From assembly GCA_027325475.1 (NCBI GenBank), contig DAIEFO010000096.1, forward strand, positions 1 to 7,948: a stretch of DNA of 7,948 nucleotides, in the 5' to 3' direction. Origin of the DNA: Desulfobacteraceae bacterium. GTDB lineage: Bacteria > Desulfobacterota > Desulfobacteria > Desulfobacterales > Desulfatirhabdiaceae. A program made the position numbers and the translations under genes. The first letter of the stretch is position 1, and each line of letters opens with the position of its first letter. The notes under the pieces were generated by a model. The model was given only the letters and a program-made list of their open reading frames with translations. It made no database searches and was not told the origin of the DNA. Below, piece by piece: positions 1-5,399 of this stretch.

Positions 1-667
1 GAACCGAAGATGTATCCCGGCGCATCCACGCAGCCTGAACTTTAAAAAACACATCCTGCGCGATTTCTTTGAATTTTTCGGGGTCAAAGTCTGGTTCCGA
101 CTGGCGGAGGAAATAAAAATCGTCCCCTGAAGCGTTCACTGCCTGGGGCGGAACCGGCGGTGGTCCGGGAAATCCGCTGCTTTGGACATTTCCTGTGGAA
201 AATGGGTTTAACGGCGAAGACATGTTTTTGGAACCCATGTTGGGTTTGATAAACCGCTTGTACAGAAAATACCCCAGTCCTCCCAGAATCAGAAGGTCAA
301 ACAAGCCGAAACCGCCGCCCCCTCCGCTGTAATTGCCATGACCGCCACTGTATCCGGATCGGCCAAAAAGCATATTGCCCACAAGACCTCCAACCAGTCC
401 TCCCCCAACGCCTCGCCAGAAACTGCCGCCGCCGCTGTTACCAGGGGAGGAATTGAAATATCTGCCGGATGACGGTGGAGGCGGCGGTATGGATGGGCCT
501 CCGAACGATCTCGAAGTACTCCTGCCGAAACCGCCGCCCGATCCGCCAAAAGAGCGGCCCCCTCCGGAAGAGCGTGCGTCAGAGAGATCGGGCATTCCTA
601 TGAGTATGATCACAATGGCCGCAAGAATCCACAGGAAACATCGTTGTTTTTTGGGTGTGTTCATCAT
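1..667 (-). CDS. Tim44-like domain membrane protein (3' end outside window)
   Basis: This frame is open from ATG 667 to the left edge, giving 222 residues with no stop. Residues about 10-25 (FLWILAAIVIILIGM) form a signal peptide or signal anchor, with a possible cleavage site after SDA (29-31). Then comes a Gly/Ser/Pro-rich low-complexity stretch (about 32-120) with a run of five prolines at 61-65. A second hydrophobic segment lies at about 120-136 (GLFDLLILGGLGYFLY), followed by a proline-rich linker. From about 183 the sequence resembles the start of a bacterial Tim44-like domain (FDPEKFKEIAQDVFFKVQAAW). This architecture is typical of bacterial Tim44-like proteins, whose function is poorly defined; the mitochondrial relative is an import-motor adaptor that binds membrane. 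A strong GGAGGTGA (678-671) precedes tandem ATG codons at 667 and 664, and either could be the start. The first ATG overlaps the purN stop, so the gene probably follows purN in an operon. The C-terminal domain is mostly beyond the edge. Confidence 0.8.
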   Translation of the reverse strand, partial: MMNTPKKQRCFLWILAAIVIILIGMPDLSDARSSGGGRSFGGSGGGFGRSTSRSFGGPSIPPPPPSSGRYFNSSPGNSGGGSFWRGVGGGLVGGLVGNMLFGRSGYSGGHGNYSGGGGGFGLFDLLILGGLGYFLYKRFIKPNMGSKNMSSPLNPFSTGNVQSSGFPGPPPVPPQAVNASGDDFYFLRQSEPDFDPEKFKEIAQDVFFKVQAAWMRRDTSSV

Positions 668-1467
668 CTTTCACCTCCAGGTGGGTTTGGGGCGATTTTT
701 ACGATCGTCCGGGTAATAGTTGCGCCACTGGGTAATATGAATGTTTCAGGAAGGACCTGTAATCTGCCTTCCGCAAACATCTGGATACATTCCGGATAGA
801 GATGCCACTCCTGTTCAAGCCCTTTGCGGCGCACCGTTTCTATTGTGTCGTCCGGCATAATCGGAAAAGTCCGTTGCCCGATAATAGGTCCGGAATCTTC
901 CCCGTAGTCCACAAAATGTACAGTGCAACCGCCAACCTTGCATCCATAGCGGAAGGTATCTCCGTAGCCATCGGTTCCGGGGAATGCCGGCAGAATGGCG
1001 GGATGGATATTCATGATTCGTGGTGTTTCTGCACGGACATTGATTCGGTCGATCAGGTAAGGGGTCAGGTTGCGCATGAACCCGGCCAGTACAAGCAGGT
1101 CGAAATCAAAGATTCGTATCCGCGTCAGCAATTCGGATTCCGCGATTGCCCGGGATTTCAGAAATGCTTCGATACGTGCAACCGGCGTATTTCCAGGAAA
1201 AATGTGCTGTTTGTTGAGACATTCTTGAAGATCGAAGTCATTGGGCAGCGCATAACGGTGAAACTGCTGGATAATTCGGCTGTAATCCACCACAAAATCT
1301 GGAATCCCATGTTTTACAGCCCGGTTCAAACCAGCCGCCTCCGGTGTGTCTGAGCCGACAAAAGTCACGACGGCATTGATAGAATGAGATTCACAGGCGT
1401 CAATAATTGCCTGAAGGTTACTGCCCCCTCCGGAAATTAGAACGCCGATACGGATTATAGGCTGCAT
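664..1467 (-). CDS. purN: Phosphoribosylglycinamide formyltransferase (GAR transformylase), long variant
   Basis: PurN transfers a formyl group from 10-formyltetrahydrofolate to glycinamide ribonucleotide, the third step of purine synthesis, in the cytoplasm. The start chosen here (ATG 1467) has GGAG at 1477-1474 six bases upstream and gives 267 residues; an in-frame ATG at 1479 adds four residues but has no Shine-Dalgarno sequence. Residue numbers below are from ATG 1479. The phosphate-binding GVLISGGGSNLQ is at 12-23, LAGFMR at 131-136, and the catalytic Asn and His lie in MNIHPAILP (N157, H159). The catalytic Asp is D195 in GEDSGP. Compared with the 212-residue E. coli enzyme there is an extra stretch of about 35-40 residues between about 65 and 115. 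The usual PG-x-H-x-H loop reads PGTDGYGDTF, so those histidines are absent. I recall this form from deltaproteobacteria. The stop overlaps the next gene's ATG. The divergent neighbour is trxA. Confidence 0.95.
   Translation of the reverse strand: MQPIIRIGVLISGGGSNLQAIIDACESHSINAVVTFVGSDTPEAAGLNRAVKHGIPDFVVDYSRIIQQFHRYALPNDFDLQECLNKQHIFPGNTPVARIEAFLKSRAIAESELLTRIRIFDFDLLVLAGFMRNLTPYLIDRINVRAETPRIMNIHPAILPAFPGTDGYGDTFRYGCKVGGCTVHFVDYGEDSGPIIGQRTFPIMPDDTIETVRRKGLEQEWHLYPECIQMFAEGRLQVLPETFILPSGATITRTIVKIAPNPPGGER
671..678 (-). promoter_or_regulatory. Strong ribosome binding site for the Tim44-like gene, inside the purN 3' end
   Basis: GGAGGTGA on the minus strand lies within the last codons of purN, six bases before ATG 667 and nine before ATG 664. 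The sequence ATGATGA at 667-661 contains both ATG codons and the purN TGA stop (666-664). This arrangement suggests translational coupling or reinitiation. Confidence 0.75.
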
Positions 1468-1490
1468 TCTCGTCTCCATCCATCAGATAT

Positions 1491-1500
1491 TGAACGTTCA
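1491..1500. promoter_or_regulatory. Perfect 10-bp palindrome in the purN/trxA intergenic region, possible operator
   Basis: TGAACGTTCA is a perfect CG-centred palindrome with AT-rich flanks. It lies between the proposed purN promoter and the purN start, about 20 bases downstream of the minus-strand TATAAT. CG-centred palindromes are typical of LacI-family operators, which include the E. coli purine repressor site, but this sequence does not match the full PurR consensus. A regulatory role is inferred from position and symmetry only. A 10-bp palindrome can also occur by chance. Confidence 0.35.
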
Positions 1501-1514
1501 TATATCCATCAACA

Positions 1515-1543
1515 TTGACATTATACGATCATGATACTATAGT
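1515..1543 (+). promoter_or_regulatory. Sigma-70-type promoter for trxA
   Basis: TTGACA at 1515-1520 matches the -35 consensus exactly. TATAGT at 1538-1543 matches five of six -10 positions. The spacer is exactly 17 bases. Transcription would start near 1550, leaving a leader of about 34 bases that contains the trxA ribosome binding site. Confidence 0.75.
1520..1525 (-). promoter_or_regulatory. Candidate -10 element for purN, overlapping the trxA -35
   Basis: The minus strand reads TATAAT at 1525-1520, a perfect -10 hexamer facing purN. No good -35 is visible 16-18 bases upstream, and the extended -10 TG is absent, so it would be activator-dependent or weak. It overlaps the last base of the trxA -35, so the two divergent promoters would compete for polymerase. 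A start near 1513 would give purN a leader of about 45 bases. Confidence 0.4.
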
Positions 1544-1570
1544 CACATGCAATAATAAATCATTTTATGA

Positions 1571-1576
1571 AAGGAA
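1571..1576 (+). promoter_or_regulatory. trxA ribosome binding site deciding the start
   Basis: AAGGAA lies seven bases before ATG 1584. It supports that start over the longer frame that opens at 1515 inside the promoter. Confidence 0.65.
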
Positions 1577-1583
1577 ACAGGCT

Positions 1584-1913
1584 ATGTCGGAAAACGTTCT
1601 TGAAATCAGTGACAGCAATTTTGAAACGGGTGTGTTGCAGGAACCAATGCCGGTGTTGGTGGATTTCTGGGCGCCGTGGTGTGGACCATGTCGGGCTATC
1701 GGACCTGTTGTCGAGGAACTCGCCGGAAAATTTGGTAGTCAGCTCAAGTTCAAAAAGTGCAATGTGGACGATAATCCTGTGACTCCATCCAAATATGGCA
1801 TCAAATCAATTCCGACCTTGATTTTTTTCAAGAATGGAAAGGTATTTAATCAACTGGTCGGAGCGGTGGCCAAATCTAAACTGGAAGATATGATTCGCAG
1901 CGTTTTGGAGTGA
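1584..1913 (+). CDS. trxA: Thioredoxin
   Basis: This is a 109-residue single-domain thioredoxin, the usual length, with no signal peptide, so it acts in the cytoplasm as a dithiol reductant recycled by thioredoxin reductase. The active site WCGPC is at 32-36 (C33, C36) in FWAPWCGPCR. The buried Asp is D27 in LVDFWA. The cis-proline is P77 in SIPTLIFF, followed by the NGK turn. One extra cysteine, C59, lies outside the active site. ATG 1584 is preceded by AAGGAA at 1571-1576 and begins MSENVLEISDSNF, the normal thioredoxin N-terminus. An in-frame upstream ATG at 1515 falls in the -35 box and can be dismissed. The gene has its own promoter and is divergent from purN; bamD follows after 111 bases. 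The symbol assumes the ordinary TrxA; a genome may carry several thioredoxins. Confidence 0.96.
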   Translation: MSENVLEISDSNFETGVLQEPMPVLVDFWAPWCGPCRAIGPVVEELAGKFGSQLKFKKCNVDDNPVTPSKYGIKSIPTLIFFKNGKVFNQLVGAVAKSKLEDMIRSVLE

Positions 1914-1941
1914 TGTCGCCTTTCTGATATTTGTATCCCGT

Positions 1942-1988
1942 CGCAGTAAAGCATTCTCCGTGTATTCATTTGGGGGGATTTTGCTGCG
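1942..1988 (+). other. Potential long stem-loop in the trxA-bamD gap
   Basis: CGCAGTAAAG (1942-1951) can pair with TTTTGCTGCG (1979-1988), counting two G-U pairs. Inside it TCTCC (1955-1959) can pair with GGGGA (1974-1978) after a three-base bulge, giving about 15 pairs around a 14-base loop. No U-tract follows, so it is not a canonical intrinsic terminator. It may be a leader structure for bamD, an mRNA processing or stability element between trxA and bamD, or chance pairing. Confidence 0.3.
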
Positions 1989-2024
1989 CCGGTTTCATGC
2001 CATAACTTCTAATAGACCATTTCC

Positions 2025-2717
2025 ATGAAATATAAACTGATAGTTCCCATTATGGCCTTGCTGCTTTTTACTGGCTGCGCCTGGTTTTTTGATAAAAACA
2101 TGGATGAAAAAACCGCGCAGGAACTGGTAAACGATGGCATGGAAGCATTTAACAGTCAGCAATACCACACGGCCGTTGAATCGTTCCAAAAGCTGAAAGA
2201 CTGGTATCCTTTCAGTAAATATGCCATTCTGGCGGAGCTAAAGATTGCCGATTCTCGTTATTACATGGAAGAATATGGAGCGGCCGCTGTCGCATATGAT
2301 TCTTTCGAAAGCCTGCATCCGCGTAACGATGCTATTCCCTATGTTATTTTCCAACTGGGTATGTGCTACATTCATCAATTGGAAAGTATTGACAGAGATC
2401 AGACGTCAGCCCAAAAAGCCATTGAAATATTCAGCCGCCTTAAAAAGTCTTATCCCGATTCCAAATACGCCAGTCAGGCGGATGCCTATATCTGGCAGGC
2501 CACCAAAAACCTTGCGGCTCATGAGTTTTATATTGGAGAATTTTACTTTAAAAATAAACATTACAAAGCTGCGGTTGTTCGCTTCAAAGCGGTTGTTGCA
2601 AACTTTCCGGATGTCGGTCTTAACCAGAGAGCCCTGGAATATATTTCCAAGTGCGAAGATGCCGTGGCCAACCCGAAGAATGTTTCAGAGAAGCCTTGGT
2701 GGAAGAGACTGTTATAA
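2025..2717 (+). CDS. bamD: Outer membrane protein assembly factor BamD (lipoprotein)
   Basis: This 230-residue lipoprotein matches the BamD/ComL family, the TPR-repeat partner of BamA that helps fold beta-barrels into the outer membrane from the periplasmic side. A short basic N-terminus and hydrophobic core lead to a lipobox LFTGC with the lipidated cysteine at C18; alanine at +2 fits outer-membrane sorting. Phe at -3 is an unusual lipobox residue. TPR-like helices follow from about 30, including AFNSQQYHTAVESFQKL (41-57), the family-typical WYPFSKYA (60-67), YDSFESLHP (91-99) and a last repeat with YFKNKHYKAAVVRFKAV (174-190). A TAG lies four codons upstream in frame, so ATG 2025 is the only reasonable start, yet no clear Shine-Dalgarno sequence precedes it. 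No promoter is obvious in the gap, so it may be co-transcribed with trxA. A different TPR lipoprotein is possible but less likely. Confidence 0.88.
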   Translation: MKYKLIVPIMALLLFTGCAWFFDKNMDEKTAQELVNDGMEAFNSQQYHTAVESFQKLKDWYPFSKYAILAELKIADSRYYMEEYGAAAVAYDSFESLHPRNDAIPYVIFQLGMCYIHQLESIDRDQTSAQKAIEIFSRLKKSYPDSKYASQADAYIWQATKNLAAHEFYIGEFYFKNKHYKAAVVRFKAVVANFPDVGLNQRALEYISKCEDAVANPKNVSEKPWWKRLL

Positions 2718-2787
2718 CGATCGGTTGGGTGTTTCCCCATTGCGATATGCCAGTGACGATGACGTTATATCCGGTGACTTCACTTCA

Positions 2788-2813
2788 TGTAAAGACACAA
2801 AAATGACTTTACA
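2788..2813 (+). repeat. 7-bp inverted repeat in the rpmB leader
   Basis: TGTAAAG (2788-2794) and CTTTACA (2807-2813) are perfect inverted repeats around a 12-base A-rich loop. The element sits in the 161-base gap between bamD and rpmB, about 65 bases before the rpmB start. It has no U-tract directly after it, so it is a weak terminator candidate and could be an operator or leader hairpin. I saw no convincing promoter and nothing else identifiable in this gap. Confidence 0.3.
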
Positions 2814-2865
2814 GAAAGATGCTTTTGAGATAGAAGGCACAATTCAGTTTTTTTAACGTCATGAT

Positions 2866-2871
2866 GAGGAG
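2866..2871 (+). promoter_or_regulatory. rpmB ribosome binding site deciding the start
   Basis: GAGGAG lies seven bases before ATG 2879, supporting the 63-residue L28. A closer GGAG directly abuts the ATG and is too near to act. Confidence 0.7.
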
Positions 2872-2878
2872 TGTGGAG

Positions 2879-3070
2879 ATGTCAAAAATTTGTGAAATAT
2901 GCGGAAAAAAACCCTTGACCGGCTGCCATGTCAGTCATGCACATAACGTTAACAAGCGCAGGTTTAATCCAAATCTTCAACGGGTTCGATCTGTCAGAAA
3001 TGGAATCGTTCGGAAAATTCTGGTTTGTACCAACTGTATAAAGTCCGGGCGTATTGTCAAAGCCCCTTGA
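2879..3070 (+). CDS. rpmB: Large-subunit ribosomal protein bL28, zinc-ribbon form
   Basis: This 63-residue protein is ribosomal protein L28, a small basic component of the 50S subunit. It begins MSKICEICGKKP and contains the family pattern of SHAHNVNKRRFNPNLQ (19-34) followed by VRSVRNG (36-42). Two CxxC pairs, C5/C8 and C50/C53, form a zinc ribbon, so this is the zinc-binding (C+) paralogue; under zinc limitation such proteins are often replaced by C- forms in other genomes. The start is ATG 2879 because GAGGAG (2866-2871) lies seven bases upstream; an in-frame ATG at 2861 would add six residues (MMRSVE) not typical of L28 and would consume this ribosome binding site. It is convergent with rel, with 142 bases between stop codons. 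Confidence 0.96.
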   Translation: MSKICEICGKKPLTGCHVSHAHNVNKRRFNPNLQRVRSVRNGIVRKILVCTNCIKSGRIVKAP

Positions 3071-3146
3071 TTGATATCAGCGATTTTTCCTGTTTCGGAC
3101 AACTTCATAAGAAGCTCGCAGGCAAGACGTGCAAATCCGCAAGGAA

Positions 3147-3174
3147 TGCAGCATATGTTGTGTTGTACGCTGCA
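3147..3174. terminator. Weak hairpin between convergent rpmB and rel
   Basis: TGCAGC (3147-3152) and GCTGCA (3169-3174) form a six-pair stem, extended after one mismatch by a few A-U and G-U pairs around a short loop. It sits between the stops of convergent rpmB and rel, where a bidirectional terminator would be expected, but no U-tract follows on either strand. A second, four-pair hairpin at 3194-3204 is followed by CTTTTCTT and could serve rpmB. Both are weak. Confidence 0.25.
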
Positions 3175-3212
3175 ATGACGAAGGATGTAAACACGCAGCA
3201 TGCGGGCTTTTC

Positions 3213-5363
3213 TTAATTGTTGATACGTTGGACACTCTGAATGGCTCTGATCTTTCGAATTTCAGCTATCAGCCGATTCAAATGGTCTATGCTGCGAATT
3301 GAAAGCGTAATAAGACTATCAACAATCTGGTTATCACCGGTCGTTGAATTGATACTCAGTATATTAGCCCCGTTCTTGCTGATAGTGATGGCCAGATCTG
3401 CCAGCAAACCTACCCGGTCCAAAGATTTAATGTGGATATTCACCGGATAACTTTCCGAAATAGCGTCATCCCAGTTCACATCAATCTGACGTTCTGAACT
3501 CATGGTTCGTGCATTGATACAGTTGATGCGATGGATGGTGACTCCGTAGCCGCGGGTGATATAGCCGGTGATGGGGTCTCCGGGAACAGGGTTGCAGCAT
3601 TTCCCGAACTTGACCAGGATGTCATCTATTCCTTTGACAACAATGCCGCTGCTTTTCTGTTTCTTCTTCCGGACCTTTCCAATCAGTTTTTCCAGCAGGG
3701 ATTCTTGGACTTCTTCAATGTCTGCCTTGGATGAAAATTTTCTGAGAACCTGAAGCGGTGTTATTTTACCATATCCGACGCTGGCCAATAAATCATCCAC
3801 TGTTTTAAGCCCGAAATGGGCCACCACGTCATCAATTTCAGCCGATTTGAGAAGTTCAGGGAAATTCAGCCGATGTTTACGAAATGCCTTTTCGCACATT
3901 TCCCGGCCAAGGCTGATGCTGCGATCTTTTTCCTGGGTTCGAACCCATTGCTGAATTTTCGACCTGGCCTTGACGGTGTGAACGAAACTAAGCCAGTCTT
4001 TACTGGGGAAATGATTTTTGGTGGTGATGATTTCGACGCTGTCGCCGGTTACCAGTTGATATTGAAGCGGTACGATCCGTCCGTTGATTTTAGCGCCTGT
4101 GCACTGATTGCCGACTTCCGTGTGAATCATATACGCAAAATCAATGGGGGTCGCTCCTTTGGGCAGGGCTTTGACTTCTCCGTGAGGCGTAAATACATAG
4201 ACATCATCCGGAAATAAATCGAGCCGGACATTTTCCATGAATTCACTGGGATTGCGGATATTCTGCTGGTTTTCGATCAGGTTCTGTATCCAGGCGAACT
4301 GCTGGCGGATGGATTCATCGGCTTTCTGCCCCTCCTTATAGCTCCAGTGAGCGGCGATCCCTGATCTGGCGACTTTGTCCATTTCCCATGTCCGAATCTG
4401 TATCTCGATGCGTCTGCCGTCAGGTCCGATGACGGTCGTGTGCAGGGACTGATACATATTGGGCTTGGGACGACCGATATAGTCCTTGATTTTGGAATCA
4501 ATGGGTTTCCACATTCCGTGGATCAAACCGAGAGCTGCATAGCACTGGCCGACCGTATCCAGTATGATTCTGAATGCAATGATATCATAGATTTCTTCAA
4601 ATGGGAGTGACTGTTTGATCATCTTTTGGCGAATGCTGTGCAGATTCTTGTATCGTCCCATTACCTGACATTTGAAGTTGTTTTCCGCCATTTTATCGCG
4701 GATGATGGTTTTGACTTTTTCGATGTATGTTTCCCGCTCGACCATGTCCTTGCTGAGCAGGCTCCGGATGGTTTCGTATTCTTCAGGATGGACATACTTA
4801 AATGATATATCCTCCAGCTCGTTCTTGATCCAGTATATACCTAAGCGGGATGCAATCGGCGCGTAAATATCCAGCGTTTCCTGGGCGATTTCCTGCTTGC
4901 GCTTTTCGGTTTTATGGTATTGAAGGGTTCGCATGTTGTGAATGCGATCCGCCAGTTTGATCAGAATTACCCGGATATCGTCGGCCATTGCCAGGAGCAT
5001 CTTCCGGATGCTTTCCGCCTGTCGTGCCTGAGAGCTGTCAAAAGTTACGGAACTTAGTTTGGTGACGCCAGATACGATATGGGCAACCTCCGGCCCAAAC
5101 ATCTGGTGGATTTCTTCTTCGGTGGCATGGGTGTCTTCGATGACATCGTGAAGCAGTCCGGAAGCGATACTGACCGGATCCAGCTTCATATCCGCCAGAA
5201 TACCAGCTACTTCAAGAGGATGTGACAGGTAGGGCTCTCCGCTCAGACGCACCTGTCCATCATGCACCCGAGCGGAATACACGTATGCACGCTCCACCAG
5301 ATTGGTATCCGCATCCGGATCGTAATCTGTAATTTTATCGATGATATCGCTGATTCGTATCAT
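3213..5363 (-). CDS. rel: RelA/SpoT family bifunctional (p)ppGpp synthetase/hydrolase
   Basis: This 716-residue protein is a long RelA/SpoT homologue that makes and degrades the alarmone (p)ppGpp in the stringent response. The N-terminal HD hydrolase domain is intact: H48, H72-D73 in GLLHDVIEDT and D139 in KLADRIHNMR. The synthetase domain (about 235-345) has IYDIIAFRII, NMYQSLHTTV with the stacking Y304, and E320 in IEIQIRTWEMD. The charge motif that separates bifunctional Rel/SpoT (RxKD) from RelA (ExDD) reads KIKD (291-294), a conservative variant of the bifunctional form. A TGS domain follows (about 387-448), then a helical region, a conserved-cysteine/zinc-finger domain (C589, C590, H611, C615) and a C-terminal ACT domain (about 638-712). 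ATG 5363 is preceded in frame by TAA two codons upstream, so it is the first possible start, although its Shine-Dalgarno sequence is poor. It lies 36 bases after the proS stop and is probably co-transcribed with it. Confidence 0.96.
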   Translation of the reverse strand: MIRISDIIDKITDYDPDADTNLVERAYVYSARVHDGQVRLSGEPYLSHPLEVAGILADMKLDPVSIASGLLHDVIEDTHATEEEIHQMFGPEVAHIVSGVTKLSSVTFDSSQARQAESIRKMLLAMADDIRVILIKLADRIHNMRTLQYHKTEKRKQEIAQETLDIYAPIASRLGIYWIKNELEDISFKYVHPEEYETIRSLLSKDMVERETYIEKVKTIIRDKMAENNFKCQVMGRYKNLHSIRQKMIKQSLPFEEIYDIIAFRIILDTVGQCYAALGLIHGMWKPIDSKIKDYIGRPKPNMYQSLHTTVIGPDGRRIEIQIRTWEMDKVARSGIAAHWSYKEGQKADESIRQQFAWIQNLIENQQNIRNPSEFMENVRLDLFPDDVYVFTPHGEVKALPKGATPIDFAYMIHTEVGNQCTGAKINGRIVPLQYQLVTGDSVEIITTKNHFPSKDWLSFVHTVKARSKIQQWVRTQEKDRSISLGREMCEKAFRKHRLNFPELLKSAEIDDVVAHFGLKTVDDLLASVGYGKITPLQVLRKFSSKADIEEVQESLLEKLIGKVRKKKQKSSGIVVKGIDDILVKFGKCCNPVPGDPITGYITRGYGVTIHRINCINARTMSSERQIDVNWDDAISESYPVNIHIKSLDRVGLLADLAITISKNGANILSINSTTGDNQIVDSLITLSIRSIDHLNRLIAEIRKIRAIQSVQRINN

Positions 5364-5399
5364 AACTGGTTACGTTGTCGAAACACCCTTTCCGGCAGT

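Noticed and set aside
375..716. Open frame of 113 codons on the plus strand, and a minus-strand frame at 289-549
   Set aside because: Both are shadows of the GC-rich, Gly/Ser/Pro repetitive part of the Tim44-like gene. Their proline- or alanine-rich products have no independent family features.
802..1353. Plus-strand open frame of 183 codons opposite purN
   Set aside because: It is antisense to clearly conserved PurN sequence and has no recognisable domain or ribosome binding site.
2245..2856. Plus-strand open frame of 203 codons overlapping bamD
   Set aside because: It is an out-of-frame reading of bamD, which has lipoprotein and TPR features in its own frame.
3194..3214. Short hairpin CGCA-GCA-TGCG followed by CTTTTCTT as an rpmB terminator
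   Set aside because: The stem is only four pairs, too short to call separately; it is mentioned with the neighbouring hairpin.
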